Numbered from the stretch's first letter, positions 31,137 through 43,759 are shown. The stretch: 64,000 nt of DNA from Diphasiastrum complanatum (GCA_029204225.1 CM055098.1:11219052-11283051), one strand, 5' to 3'. The notes: a model not told the origin generated them from the sequence alone. Numbers and translations: made by a program.

Positions 31137-33430
31137 ATTTAGTGTGAGATGAGAAAAGAGCTATCTAAACAATGGTTTTTTTTAATCTAGTGAAATCTAC
31201 ATATTTTTATTCAAGATGCTACTCATGTTGAAGTTGATGAGGGGGAACCTGTAAAAGATTATGAAGATGCCAACTTAGCCCAATGTGTTATTGTCAAAGA
31301 TTTGCATGTGGCAACTTAGGCCAATGTGGTATTGTTCACATTACCGGAATGTGTGCACATGGAAATATAAAATGTCAAAATTCTATTAGCTTGTCCTACC
31401 CATATGACCATTGGTGACAATCTTAGGTTTAGAACCAGAGATGTAACTTGCATATTAGGTTAAGATTTGAGGAGGAAACCACCTTCCATGCATGGTTCAT
31501 ATAACTCAACCCATTCATTTTCATTATTGGAATAGAGAGAGTGATAATTTCATTGATCTTTTCATTTGTATATTGTGGAGACATAGTAGGAGAGGAGGCG
31601 AGTGCTTCATGAGCTAGTATTGTGATATTTCTTATGCAATATGTATAGGCATATGAATAAGGGTTATGGGCATCTTGGTGATCATATGTAGAGCTCTTGT
31701 GAACTACTTGAATTTTAATATCTTGATGATGTGATAAAGCTCACTGCGTTATTGTGGCTCCTTGCATTTTGTAGTCTTCAAGTAGAACCAAGCTTGGTGC
31801 TTATGCTTCTTGTTGACAAATTTTAATAAAACCATCAGCTTCAATGTGTGGAGGACATCAAGGGTAAGCAATTGTTCCAAGTAGGCTTACTTCGTGATAA
31901 ACTGGTAAGCAAAGGGACCTAATTTTTCTTTGATGTTTTCCATTCATCAAGTACATGAATTGCTCTTTCATAAAGATGCATGCGAAAAGGAGGAATGGTG
32001 TGATGCTATGAATGTAGAGTATTCGTGAATATTGTAACAAGTTATCTACTTTAAATGTGAATACGATCATTATTTATCAAAACACTAGTTAGCAATTTTG
32101 TTTTTGGTGGTTTTATATATCTTAGAAACTCATTATGATTGTTTGATGATGATTATCATCATGAGAACAAATATTGCGAGTTTTAGGTGTTGATAATTTG
32201 TTGCATCTACAATGATCAAACACAATACAACCAATCTAGATGAGGCTGGAGAATTGACGTTCATAAGTGAACGTTGCTAATTAGAATGAGTATGATAGAG
32301 TATGCAAGCATGATTTACAATGGCATTCAAATATTTTTTATGGTAGCATCGTACTACCGTAATTGTAGATATTTTGCCATAATATAATACTAGGCCAATT
32401 GGTAAATGGTGGGATGTTTAGAGAAAGAGATAAAGGGGTACCGTGGTCTTCCTTTATGTCATTAAGAGTAGATTATTAAAATTAAAAACAAGTCCATAAT
32501 CAATTTATGATAATTGATTTGATCCCATAGAAAATCATAGAAGATCAAACTATGTTGAGAAGAGAATCAATAAAAATTGTCTCTCAAATGTTATATTGTC
32601 ATCGAAGATGCATAAGGCAAAATGCCTATATAATAAGTTCTCATTGCTTGCTTATAAACTAATTAAGTGTACCTAATCATTCAAAATTAAGAACTACAAA
32701 CCTTGTCTCATATTAGAAAATTACTCCACACTTTGTGAATTATGAACCAGGCAAAAGAAAGATACATTCATGATGACACAATGTGATGAGCGAATGTGAA
32801 AGTATACATTAAAAAAAAGGAAACAGATTACTCCTTATTCACATTAGAGAGAAAATTAAAGGCGCCATGAATTGAACAACCATTCCAAATGTGAGCATAT
32901 AAGCCCGTGAGCTCAATGTATGTCCTGGGTTTGAAACATTATGGTCCTTCTTCTAGCAAATCTTCATGTATAATGAATGTCAAAACCTTTTCTAAAAACA
33001 AAAACAAAAACAACTAGCACAAAAAACTCAATGCAGTAACGAGTTTGTTTTTCTCTTAGTTTGTACTTCCATTTTCATCTACATATTGTTAAGTGCTAAA
33101 GCATGCAATGATTAAGCTATTGATGCAACCAAAGGATCTACCCATCAACAATAATCATTCATCAGTAAGTACAGCAGAATACTACTAAAAACTTTCTACA
33201 CTACTTAATAAAAACCAGTACATGATTGTCCTTCTGAATTCTGAAGATCACCAGTACATGCAATCTCGCTACACAAACTGCCAGAACATCACTCATTTAT
33301 CCTCTAGATATCATGTTGCTACCACCTATTACTCGCATTAATATCTCAGCCTAAACATCATCATATTACCTACCTAACTACCAACCGTTTACCATGTCAT
33401 CTGATCCAGCAACCAACCTAACTACTAGAA

Positions 33431-36287
33431 AATGTTTATTGATCTGCGGCCTCAACAACATATAAGCTCTAGAAAGATGAAAACCGACTGCACTCCCCAC
33501 CTGAGAAGACTATGACAAATAAAAGATGGCGTCGTCCTTTTAATCGATGGAGAATCCTCAACGTAAACCTGGACGAGCAAAACGTTAGTCTATGTTAGAA
33601 AGCCATTGCTGAAAAAAAATCGAGAAGCTTTTTGCCCTCTATGTAAACTAACTAAATGAGCGTTTGCGCCTAACTAGAGTTTCGAAAGTCATGTTAAGCC
33701 TCTGGGCTACACGGGTCTACATTGCCGCTTCCACAAACATGTGAACCAGCCGCTATGATATCCATAATTTGTATTGAAGTTTTAATGATATTAAAATACA
33801 TAACTTGATGCGCTCATAATTTAAAATATATATATCGTCGGGTTGTCATTTACGTTCAACGTCATCAGATCCACGTTTTTTAAATTAAAAACTCAAAAGA
33901 AGCACTTAGCTCAGGCTAAATATTTGTGCATGTAAAAGAGAAATCAAATTGGTAAGACAACCATACTAACCCTCAGCATTGCCGCTAACGGGTGGTGAAT
34001 CATTCGGACCTGCATAATCTGGGTGAATTATGTTTTCCCTTTGACTTTCGTCTGCTACGCGCAAACAAGGCGATATCATGGGCAACTTACTTGTTGATTT
34101 CTGCGAAACAGCCAGTCGTAATTACTAAAACTCACTCATTGAGCCTAGAGATTTGGATAAAAAAGGGAGCGAGAGAAGTGCACACCATAACGCGCACGCA
34201 ATTTTTGTGGTGTGCTGATTCATAACCATCGGTGCCTGCGTCGAAACAGTGAAAAAATAGATCCTCAATATAGTTCACGAAGATAAGGCTCACCGAAAAT
34301 TGAAATATGTATATGTATAATTAGCAAAATTGAAGGCATAGTTGATATACATGTTACAAATACGAGACCATAGTGTATGTTCGACATCGTCAACGCATCA
34401 ATATGAAGAACCAAAACGATATTACAATGATACGAACCATGATCATGGTGAGCTGATGGTGCATGATGAGGGACTGCATAATCTATGTGAATGTTGTCTT
34501 CCTTTTGACTGGTTTCTGCTACAAGCAGCAGTAAGACAATACATCAATAGATCTGAATGACGTTCAGGAAGCTCATTAGAAAGAACAATGAAAAATAAAG
34601 TCAAATTTTTCATCGGTCCAAACTGAGCATTGCTTGATACCTGATGCTAAAATGCGGGTGGCACAACTATAGTGGGAAAATAGTATGCATGCGAATACAA
34701 TTGTTGTAGCCACAAGGGTTGTCATGATGTAAAGCGTACGCCTTATGCGTCGCCTGAAATGCGGGGTTATGCTGTGCTTTTCAGATCCAATTCACCTATA
34801 TAACTTCAAAGTTCAAAGTCGCAGCACCATATATCTAGAATCGTCAACAACAGAAAAGAGAGAGAGAGAGAGATGTTTTGAATGAGCTACGAACTTTATA
34901 CTGAAAGGGCAAAGCAATTGTTTGCGTATGAAAGCGGCCTCTTCAATTTAGGGTTAGGCCTCCTCACGTTGAGGTTAGAATTGCGCGGCAGACTTAAAAA
35001 GCCAGCACATTATAGATTATTCGCGCATACTTGGAAAGCCCGCACATTATAAATTATTTTGTGCAATGTTTCTATAATTCAATCTCATTTCAAATGGTTT
35101 CAATATGTATTAGATAACGGGCATGGAGGGCCGGCCCGTTTCCTGACGTTATGGTCAGCTGATGCCTTTCAAAATGAACACCGGCAACGTGGCCCTGCGT
35201 ACAGAGCAAGAACTCCAAGTAGTGTGCCGGGAAATGAAGCTTTCGATCTATTGCACACGGATCTGAGGCGGAAAACCCTACAAATTAGAACTCTGACCCT
35301 AAATCAATAAAAAAAACGCTTCACGCAGCATGCTGACCCCTTCACCCAGCACACTGATCTCTGTCTCTCTCGCATGGCAAATATAGGCTTTGTCCACTTT
35401 ATGCATGTTTTCTCTCTTTACAAGTTTCTATAGCCACGTGCCTACGAGCTGCCAAACTAAGGTCCTTAATTCGATCGACAAACTCGAGACATGCCCCCGA
35501 GTATAGCAAGTTTTGTAAATAGCACTATACAAGTTAATTTTTCATACATGTAGCTACTCGGCTAATCCAAGTTGTTGGCTACGAGACGATTGCCCGATTG
35601 ATATGTGGATGGCGAATCACATTCCGATCACAACCAAACAATATAGGAAATCTAATTAACTGTACACTAAACAATATCACATTTGAAGCTTATAAAATGT
35701 ATATTAAATTAACTCTGATTTCTAACTTTCTCCTTTTAGCTCAAATGTGATAGGAGTAAAGAAATACGAACCGCCAAAGTATCATGGACACACGATGCTC
35801 ACGAGAAAATCTTCCACACTCTCGACTAACTGAGTTGTCTCGTATATGACTTTCACACAAGTGGACCACATGAGCGTCATGGCTCAAACTGAGGAAATTC
35901 TACTGCCACCATGAGACTTACATTCTCCATCTAGCTAGGCTGACATCCTATCAGACAGTTACAAGCATGTAAAGCTGACATAAATGAGTGACTGAGGATC
36001 AATTCGAGCAAATTCTAGTGCCACCATAACACTATACCCTCACTAGATACATAGCGAGTTGGCATAACGACAAGTCACTGAGCATACAAGTGATTACTTT
36101 GTTCCTGTTGACTATGGATATGAGTTTCACTATAACTAAAAATTTCGATTACTTTGGGTCCGTTATGTGGGGACCACACCGGTGAAAGTTGCCAAAATGT
36201 TAGCTGATTTTTCACCACATGACATTGGGCTAACTCAAGAATTTTCATGATATATTTTAGGCTATTTCCATATAAAATTGATTTAAA
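33431..36287. other. Unassigned region, different in character from the repeats
   Basis: About 2.9 kb not matched elsewhere in the window. It has more CpG-containing words than its surroundings and no frame longer than 118 codons. It has a diverged direct repeat of about 52 bp (34007-34058 and 34470-34521, sharing CTGCATAATCT and TCTGCTAC). It also has a diverged direct repeat of about 116-bp period (about 35885-36100, sharing AAATTCTA-TGCCACCAT) and a short AG run at 34856-34874. It takes the place that Gypsy-1 occupies in units 1 and 4. It could be host DNA or an old unrelated element. Confidence 0.5.
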
Positions 36288-37267
36288 TGTAGGAAAAATA
36301 GTAATTATTCTTCCACAAAGAACACGATGCAAGTTTGAATAAATCAAACTAATATCAGTGTCTTCAATCGCGATTTTATCTAATCTATGTACAAAAAGAA
36401 CAATATTTGTTATGATTGAATATGCGTGCAAAAATTATATGCGAAAGTAAGAGACAACTTAAGACAATTTAGACAATAAGAAACTATTGATCAAAAACGA
36501 ATTTTTATAACTCTGAATCTGATTCATAAATATACATCTCTTGTTGTCTTATCTCACTGTTGTGTCTTTGATTGAGTGAGTGAGTTAAAACAAGTAGTGC
36601 ATATGTACTTATATTGCTACAGGACAGGTCTCTAGGCCTTTTATTTATAAGTCTTTTGGCCTTTTAATACTATTAGAGTAGATATTCTACCGTTTACAAT
36701 GGTTGATATTCAAATAGACACTCTGTTTTCAGGCTCGAATAAAATCTATTCGCGAATAATTCGCGACAATTCGTCTCTTTGTCTCAGCTTCGTGTTTCGC
36801 GAATTGTTCGCAACACTTGTCTCTTCGCGACATTTTCGTCTGTCCTGAATTGTTCACAACAGATGACAATTCCTGAGTTTGAAGAAGAAATCTAGAATAT
36901 TTCGCGAATTGTTCGAGATAGTCTCGCGACAGGTGAGCTTGAAGAACAGTCCAGAAGATTTCGCGAATTGTTCGCAACAATTTTGCGACATCTGAGGCTT
37001 GAACTAGAAACAGAAAATTTCGCGACAAGATTTTGTTCGCGAATCTTTCAAACTTCAACAAGAAAGCCACGAGCTTCTACAAGAAACTATTTTGCAAATC
37101 TTTTGAGTTGACTGCAAGACAAATTTTGGGAATCCTTCGCAAATTTTTTTCGAGTTGGTCACGAATAAAAATGTTTCAAGATCGCATTTGTTTCTTTCTC
37201 ATCCTTTATCAAGTAAATTGCGTGTTGTGTTGGTAGAATCAAGATCTGTCCGATCAGTTGTTCTACA
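36288..37267 (-). repeat. Copia-A LTR, long form (980 bp)
   Basis: Starts TGTAGGAAAAATAG and ends TTGTTCTACA on the plus strand. It is about 235 bp longer than the 745-bp form. The extra sequence is in the U3 part and holds repeated TTCGCGAATTGTTCGC motifs. It borders the unassigned region on the left. Confidence 0.88.
36841..37045 (-). repeat. 59-bp tandem repeats in the Copia-A LTR U3
   Basis: TTTCGCG occurs at 36900, 36959 and 37018, exactly 59 bp apart. A weaker unit starts near 36841 (GAATTGTTCACAAC). Further TTCGCGA words are at about 36750, 36797 and 36823. The core TTCGCGAA is a palindrome. Confidence 0.85.
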
Positions 37268-37308
37268 GCTCCATCTCAAAGTGGCAGTTGGACTAATCCC
37301 AATCTTCT

Positions 37309-38780
37309 TCACAGCTTCTCGAACAAAGCTTTACTTAGTGGCTTTGTAAAGATATCAGCTGTCATTTGCTCTGTGGGTATGAAGACTGTCTTCAGTATCT
37401 TCTTCTCGAGAAAGTCCCGAATCACATGATACTCGATAGCTATGTGCTTCGTTTTCGAGTGAATTATATGATCTTTTGTAAGATAGATTACTGAAGTGTT
37501 ATCCATTAACAAGACATAAGGTTCAGAACTAGATTCATCAAATTCTTCCAATATCTGCTTAATCCAGTTCAGCTCATTTGCCATCTTGGCTGCTGCTACA
37601 TATTCTGCTTCACAGGAAGATTGGGCTACTGCTGTTTGCTTCTTGCTAATCCAGAGTATGGCTCCGCCAGATGCTAGAGTACAACCTCCTGAAATACTTT
37701 TGCTATCGTCCTTCATGGATGCCCATCTTGCATCACTGTCAGATTCGATGTGAAATCCAGCTTCCTTTGAATAACACAGTCCATAGTCTTTCGTTTCTTA
37801 TATTGTAGTACTCTCTTTGCCAACTTCCAATGTAACGATCCTGGGTTCTGATTATATTGGCTTAGCCTGTATACTGCAAATGCTATATCAGGTTTGGCGT
37901 TGTTTGTTAGATATAACAATGATCCAATCAGCGTACGATAGGGTGTTTTGGCCATTAGTTCCTCTTCCTCGAGAGTGTGCGGACTATCTGCCTTGCTCAG
38001 TATTATTCCAGGTATCATGGGAGTATGCACACCTTTGTATTTGAGCATGTTGAAGTCTTCAATGACCTTTTGAGTGTACTTTTGTTGGTGAAGATACAAC
38101 TTACCACCTTCAAAGTCTCTCATGATCTGCAAGCCTAGATATATTTTAGCTTCTCCTAAGTCAACGATCTGAAATATTTCAAAAATGTCTCTTTTGACAT
38201 CTGAAATTAACTTATCTCTTATTGAGAAGATAAGCGTGTCATCAACATAAACAACTAGAATGATTATTTCATTTTGGACATGCTTGATATAGACATTTGA
38301 TTCAGCAAATAGAGGTTTGAAGCCTATGGAACGTAGTGCTTCATCCTTCTTTCTATACCATTGTCTCGCTGCTTGTTTGAGACCATAAATGCTTTTATTC
38401 ATGTGACATCCATATTCTGGATTTTCTTGGCTTACAAAACCAATTGCTTGGTCCATGAATAAGTCTTCTTCCAATATTGCGTGCAAAAAAGCAGTTTTCT
38501 CATCCACAATATGGATTTTCAGATCATAAGCCACTGCATACGCAAATAACAAGTGAATTGATGCATGTTTGACTACCGGTGAAAGAGTATCAGTGTAGTC
38601 GATTCCATACTTCTGTGAAAATCTTTTAGCAACTAACATTGCCTTGTATCTGATGTTTTCTCCATCATGACCTAATTTAATCTTGTAGATCCACTTGCAC
38701 TTGACTGGTTTTCTACAATCAGGTATAGATGCAAGTGTCCATACATTGTTTTTATACATGTTTGACATTTTGTCCTCCAT
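37309..38780 (-). pseudogene. Copia-A RT - RNase H, the best-preserved copy
   Basis: RT frame 38780-37713: KPVKCKWIYKIK, QKYGIDYTDTLSPV, KSIYGLKQAARQW, VVYVDDTLIFSIR (active site), DFNMLKYKGVHTP and GSLLYLTNNAKPDIAF. RNase H frame 37716-37309: ASMKDDSKSISGG, AVAQSSCEAEYVAAAK, LLMDNTSVIYLTKD and FTKPLSKALFEKL. The two frames overlap by 4 bp because of a frameshift near 37745. A small deletion near 37800 scrambles about 15 residues. Otherwise the domains are of full length and the catalytic acidic residues look kept. It ends about 40 bp from the polypurine tract. Confidence 0.88.
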
Positions 38781-39020
38781 TGTTTGAATCCAGCGAGCTT
38801 TATACTGCTTCTGCCCACAACTGTTTTGGTGCCTCGATCAGTACAATAAGCTTTGAATTCTTTGAAAATGTACTCACCTCCACGATCTATGCAAATTTGC
38901 TTTAGCTTTTGCCACCTCGATCTATCCCGATCTACTTCACTTTGTTGCCACTACATCTCTCTGTCCAATTCACATACTCTACGAATTTATCAAATGTTTC
39001 TAACTTATTCTGAATGAAAT
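38781..39020 (-). pseudogene. Patchwork of copia integrase fragments
   Basis: From the RT start rightward on the plus strand, the minus strand reads KQICIDRGGEYIFKEFKAYC (about 38905-38840), an integrase core piece around the second catalytic Asp. The rest of the core and the linker to RT are missing. From about 38905 to 39020 it matches Copia-B integrase (compare 54690-54810). The joins are not at element ends. Confidence 0.7.
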
Positions 39021-39245
39021 ACACTTTGGCGTGCACTTTTGATGGTGAAGATACAACTTACCACCCTCAAAGTCTCTTTGAATATGCAAGCCTAGATAGA
39101 TTTTAGCTTCTCCTAGGTCAACGATCTCAAATATTTCAGAAATGTCTTTTTTGACATCCGAAATTAACTTATCTCTCCTTGAGAAGATAAGCGTGTCATC
39201 AACATAGACAGCTAGAATTATCATTTCATTTTGGACATGCTTGAT
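39021..39245 (-). pseudogene. Copia-A RT segment inserted inside Copia-B pol
   Basis: About 225 bp of Copia-A RT (YIKHVQNEMIIL-like, AVYVDDTLIFSRR, then LGEAKIYLGLHI) replace the Copia-B stretch between the protease/zinc region and the integrase core. The frame 39308-39000 runs without a break from Copia-B (MARIADAGMHVMFSDEACNI) into Copia-A (IKHVQNEM). No target duplication or LTR marks the ends, so this is recombination or template switching and not a separate insertion. Confidence 0.8.
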
Positions 39246-40570
39246 AATAATATTGCATGCTTCATCTGAGAACATCACATGCATCCCTGCATCAGCTATC
39301 CTTGCCACATAAAGAGAGTCATGCTACAGTGTAGGCACAAATAAAACATCTTCAAATCATTTGTCTCTATCATTTGTGTTGAGCCATAGTGAACCAATAC
39401 CGTTCACTTGATGTTTGGATCCATCTCCAAGAACAATGAATCTTGAAGGATCAGCACTTCAAAAATCAGACATGATTCCTCTTGATGTCACGATGTGTGA
39501 GGTAGCTCCCGAGTCTAGGATCACCTCCTGTGTATCAGGGGTTGACACTACACCCACATCTGCACAAATAGGCGGTCGAACAATTTTTGTTCGATCTCTC
39601 TTCACCCATTTTTGAGTTCTCTGGCTCCTCAATATAGGACAAACTATTGTTGTTCTCCTGTCTGTTTTGTGCTGATTTGTTCCTTGGATTCAGGTGGCAA
39701 TCCATGGCTGCATGACCCTTCTTGTGGCAATGAATACACTCAATTTTTGGGTTGAGCCAGCATGTATCGACTACATGCCCTTCTCGTCTACATCTCACGC
39801 AAGTCTTCTTTTCTACACCTTGTTGTTTCGACCTCCTTTTATTATTCCACTTGTCTTTGCTGGTCCCCTCTGCTTGCTGATCATGATCCTGCCTTTGATT
39901 TGATGCCCTCTTAGGCTTGAATTGTTTCTTTGTCATTTCTTTGTTGTTGTGGAGGGCTTGGACAGAAGCATCCTTGTGATCAAGATTCTCTCCCCACTCG
40001 ACTTCTTCTCGAATCTCGACAATTGTCTTTTCGAGGGACATTGTAGGATTTTTTGGCAGGGTTCTGGTTGTCTGGAAAGATCTAGGTAAGTCTCTCAACA
40101 GGTAAGTGAGCTGCTTGTCTGCTGACACTGCATTTTCTGCTCCAGAATTGTGTAATGATAGGAATAGATCCTTCATCTTCTTTACAAAAGAAGTGAGGTC
40201 TTTTCGATCCCAATATAGATTTTGTCAGCTGATCTTCCAGCATCATTATTTGACTGCATGATTTCGTTTGAAATCTTGTGAGTAGTGTATCCCACATCTC
40301 CTTTGCTTTGGAGAGAGTATCCAAGTCAAGTGTGAGACTATCCTCGATGGATGATGATAGCAAGGCTATTGCCTTGTCTTTTTTCTCCCTCCATTTGCGT
40401 AACTCTTTGCCTAAGGTTGTAGGCATCTCCTCTGTGCCATCCACCCAGGGGAATAAACCTTCACCCTTTAGTATCAGCGAGGTCTTCACTTTCTATGCTA
40501 GAAAGTTAGATCCTAACGAATCTAGAACTGTATAGATCTTGGATTGTATGCTGCTAATTGAAGCCATTGC
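39246..40570 (-). pseudogene. Copia-B gag - protease, copy 2
   Basis: Gag starts at the ATG complement near 40568 (MASISSIQSKI-type). Pieces: 40489-40082 (LILKGEGLFPWVDGTEEMP) and 40176-39535, which includes both zinc knuckles, CVRCRREGHVVDTC and CIHCHKKGHAAMDC, both complete. Protease follows near 39510 with LDSGATSHIV-type sequence, followed by LGDGSKHQVN-like and MARIADAGMHVMFS. Frameshifts occur near 40170 and 40210. This is the best Copia-B gag C-terminus in the window. Confidence 0.82.
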
Positions 40571-40668
40571 TTCTTAATTCATGTACACTTGTTGATGGTT
40601 GATTGTTTGAATGCTTTAGCCCCTTCGATCTGATATCTTTTGGGCTATGCCAGATTATGAGAAGGTGG

Positions 40669-40680
40669 GCTCTGATACCA
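40669..40680 (-). other. Copia-B primer-binding site, copy 2
   Basis: The plus strand reads GCTCTGATACCA, one base from the LTR that starts at 40682. Confidence 0.88.
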
Positions 40681-40681
40681 C

Positions 40682-41887
40682 TGATGCTAAAAAAATGCAC
40701 TCAAAAAATACAATATTCTAGCTATAACTCTGGTAACAAACTGATAAAATTAAGTTACGAACGATTCGCGACACTTGAATTATTTCTGTTCGAGTTGGAT
40801 CAAGCAGGCTCTATAACACAAACAAACAAAATGACACGAATTCTACACGCAAATGAAATGAAGCGAAGTGAAGCGAAACTTAAACGAGTTCTGACATTGA
40901 TTCATGCTGGAAGCACACAGATCGTGAAACGAAACAAAACGAAGCGAAAGAATTCACTATAACATCAATCAAGCTTTGTAACTAGACGAGACGAGACAAA
41001 ACGAGACAGGACGAAACGAAACAAAACGAAATGAGATGAAACCTAAATGAGCCTCTAAAATTGATTTATGCTTGAGCCAAGTGATTCATGAAGTGAAGCA
41101 CGAATCAATGAGAAGTGAAGTGATGTGAAAGGATTCGCGAACAGGATTAGTCGTCAGGAATTTGGATGTGATCGCTGGTCACTACCAGCTATATCACTCC
41201 TACAATCCTTCAAAGAGTAGTCAGACACTGCTGATCTATATTAACAAATTAATGTAGCATTCAACAAGATCAAACCCGAGTGCGAAATTAAAATGAGCAA
41301 GTGAATCAGATACATGAATAGTAGCAGACAAATTTACATTCAAGATCATACAATCGTATAGATTAATAATGTGCACAATAGGTACAATGTCATCTATTGA
41401 TTTTTTTTTTTGATTGATCAAGCATTGCATGACAGATTCACATAGTGTGTTGGCATTCGTTATCTCACGAATTCGTGTCTCGCTTACTAGGGACTTGTGA
41501 ATCTACAGATCCTATTCAAAAATTGTCTTGTATTTTTTGTCTTCTGACTACTTGTCTTGCTTACTAGCATTAGACATATATTATGCATCAAAACAAAAAG
41601 TATATAGTTCGCGATCAATTTTGTGTCACGTCGTGTAACTTACAGATTAGAAAAGATTAAACATCTACAACTAATCACGAATTACAAGAGTGGCAGACTA
41701 GCCACGATCTAGAATACTTCTGATGATGTCATGACATTAGATCAATTTTTTGTACCCCTTGGTACTTGGCTGATGTTCTTGGTTGTTTGTGGATCATGAC
41801 TGATTTCGTGTCGTGTCGTGCTGTGTCGTGTCGCCTTTTGTCAAAGGTTCATAATTGAAAGCTAGCAAAGCTTTGGCATTAGAAACA
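40682..41887 (-). repeat. Copia-B LTR, copy 2 (1206 bp)
   Basis: Starts TGATGCTAAAAAAATG and ends GGCATTAGAAACA. To the right is AAGTGTTTCTTCAC, which is Copia-A integrase. Pentamer runs lie near 40985-41040 (ACGAGACGAGAC, ACGAAACGAAAC) and 41806-41834 (GTGTCGTGTCGTG). Confidence 0.87.
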
Positions 41888-42690
41888 AAGTGTTTCTTCA
41901 CAGTAAGCCTTTAATTCATGAGAAATGTACTACCTCCACGATCTGTGCGAATTTGCTTCAACTTTTGGCCTATTTACTTCTCAGCCCAATTCGTATGCTC
42001 AACGAATTTCTCGAAAGCTTCACATTTCATACGTACAAAGTATACCACAACAAACTTGCTGAGGTCATTAATAAACGTAATGAAGTACTTTTCATCACCC
42101 AACAACAATACTCCGAATGGTTCACAAATATCTGAATGCACAATTTCAAGTACCTTAGTTGCTTTATAAACATCCTTACTGAAAGGTGATCTAGTCATCT
42201 TGCCTTTAACACATAATTCGTAGGTAGTTCGAATATCTTTAATTTTGATTTCGACTCCTTCAATTCTCTGAGTTTTGTTGGTGTGGTGACATAGCCTCTT
42301 GTGCCACAGTATATTTGTCAATTCTTGAGTTTGATTTGCTTGTTCGATTCGATTGCCTTTAGCAACTAGGTTATCAAAATCTTCCTCAAACAATTTACAA
42401 GAGTTCTAAGTGAAGGTTACTAACATGTCTGTATCGACTATCTTAGCTACGGATAGAAGATCGTTGTCAAGAGCAGGAACATAGAGAACTTCCTCCAGTG
42501 TCTTGTCACCCTTATTCGTGTCTAGCCATAGTACACCAGTTCCATTAACAACGTGCTTAAAACCATCTCCAAGTATAATGAATCTTGAATAGTTCGTCTT
42601 CTTGTACTTAGACAATATTTGTTTTGAGGAAACAAAATGTGAGGTGGCTCCTGAATCAAGTACTACTTCTTGAGTTTCGGAATTAGATGA
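41888..42690 (-). pseudogene. Copia-A protease - integrase start, copy 2
   Basis: 42690-42400 gives protease VLDSGATSHFVSSKQ with the D-S-G intact, then FIILGDGFKHVV and LYVPALDNDLLSVAKIV. 42393-41974 gives ILWHKRLCH, CVKGKMTRSPFSKDV, VHSDICEPFGV and FITFINDLSKFVVVYFV. It is interrupted at 41888 by the Copia-B LTR at the same residue as in the other two copies. Confidence 0.85.
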
Positions 42691-43674
42691 ACAAAATAGA
42701 TCAACACTAACATAAGCTATTGAGATTCTTGTTGTCCTACAATAGCCTTCTGCTATTCTGGAGCATTCTGCTTTGTCCTCGACATAGTTTGAATTTGAAG
42801 ATTCGTTTCGATTCTGCTCTTTGTTTCTATGATTCTGATAACAGCCTACTGCTGCATGACCCGGTCTATGACAATGAATGCATTCAATCTTTAGGTTTAA
42901 CTAGCATTTATCTTCTGTGTGACCTGATCTTTTGCATCTGTTGCAGATCTTCTTATCACCGAAATTTTTCTATTGTTTTTTAGTTTGTTGATCATTTTTC
43001 TTAGATTCATTGTTTTAGACGACTCCCTCTTAAACTTAGACTTCTTAGAAGATTTATTCGAGTAAATAGAGCATTTTCGAAATCACCATTGTCATCATAG
43101 CATTCACGAGCTTCTACTTCCTCTTTAACTTTGTCTATTGGCTTTCGAAGTGTCATTGTCGCATCTTTTGCCAATAAGGTTCAAGTTGTGTGGAATGACC
43201 TAGTTAGGGCTCGAAGAAAACAACTAAGCTGTTTTTCCTTTGAAATTGTGTTTTCGGCTCCATAATTCTGCAAGGAAATAAACAGGTCTTTTATCTTTCG
43301 TACAAGTGTGTTCAGGTCTTTGTCGAACCACTGTAGGTAAGTAAATTGGTCGTCCAAGTACATGATTTGATTACAAGATCGAGTCTCATTCTTGGTTTGC
43401 AATTCTTCCCATAAATCTTTTGTGTTCAAAATTTATGTAAGGTTTACCATTATATTGATGCAATAATTGCTATAGCTTTGTCATTTCTCAAACTCCATTC
43501 TCGAAGTTCTTTGCCAGGAGTAGCTATTGGCTTCTCCACTATTGTTTCTACCCATTGCCAAAGACCTTCGCCCTTCAATATGAGTGGAGTCTTTAATTTC
43601 CAAATCAAATAGTTTGAACCTTCTAGATCCAAGATCGTAGTGATCCTAGCCTGAATATTGCTGATCGATGACAT
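42691..43674 (-). pseudogene. Copia-A gag, copy 2
   Basis: ATG at 43674 (MSSISNIQARITTILDLEG), then GLWQWVETIVEKPIAT. It is broken near 43450; a second frame, 43429-43181, reads DLWEELQTKNETRSCNQIM to LRALTRSFHTT. Zinc knuckles lie at about 42960-42850 (RCKRSGHTEDKC, then CIHCHRPGHAAVGC), with a stop where Trp is expected between them. The Lys codon before the first knuckle is intact, unlike the integrase-deleted subfamily, which has TAG there. Confidence 0.83.
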
Positions 43675-43759
43675 CTTCTATTTTTTGAATAACTTCAGAT
43701 CCGGCTTGCTGATGGATGTATGAAGAATGCTGAGAGGGGTGCAAAGATATCACTGTATC

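Noticed and set aside
33992-34225. 77-codon frame in the unassigned region as a candidate host gene (also 34342-34560 and 35059-35310)
   Set aside because: No start context, splice pattern or known family could be seen; only the repeated segment is reported.
36075-36431. 118-codon minus-strand frame crossing the left edge of the Copia-A LTR
   Set aside because: It runs across the LTR border from non-coding LTR into unassigned DNA, so it is a chance frame.
36841-37045. 59-bp repeats considered as a CRISPR array
   Set aside because: The period lies within degenerate LTR sequence, units are not identical repeats with unique spacers, and the context is a plant retrotransposon.
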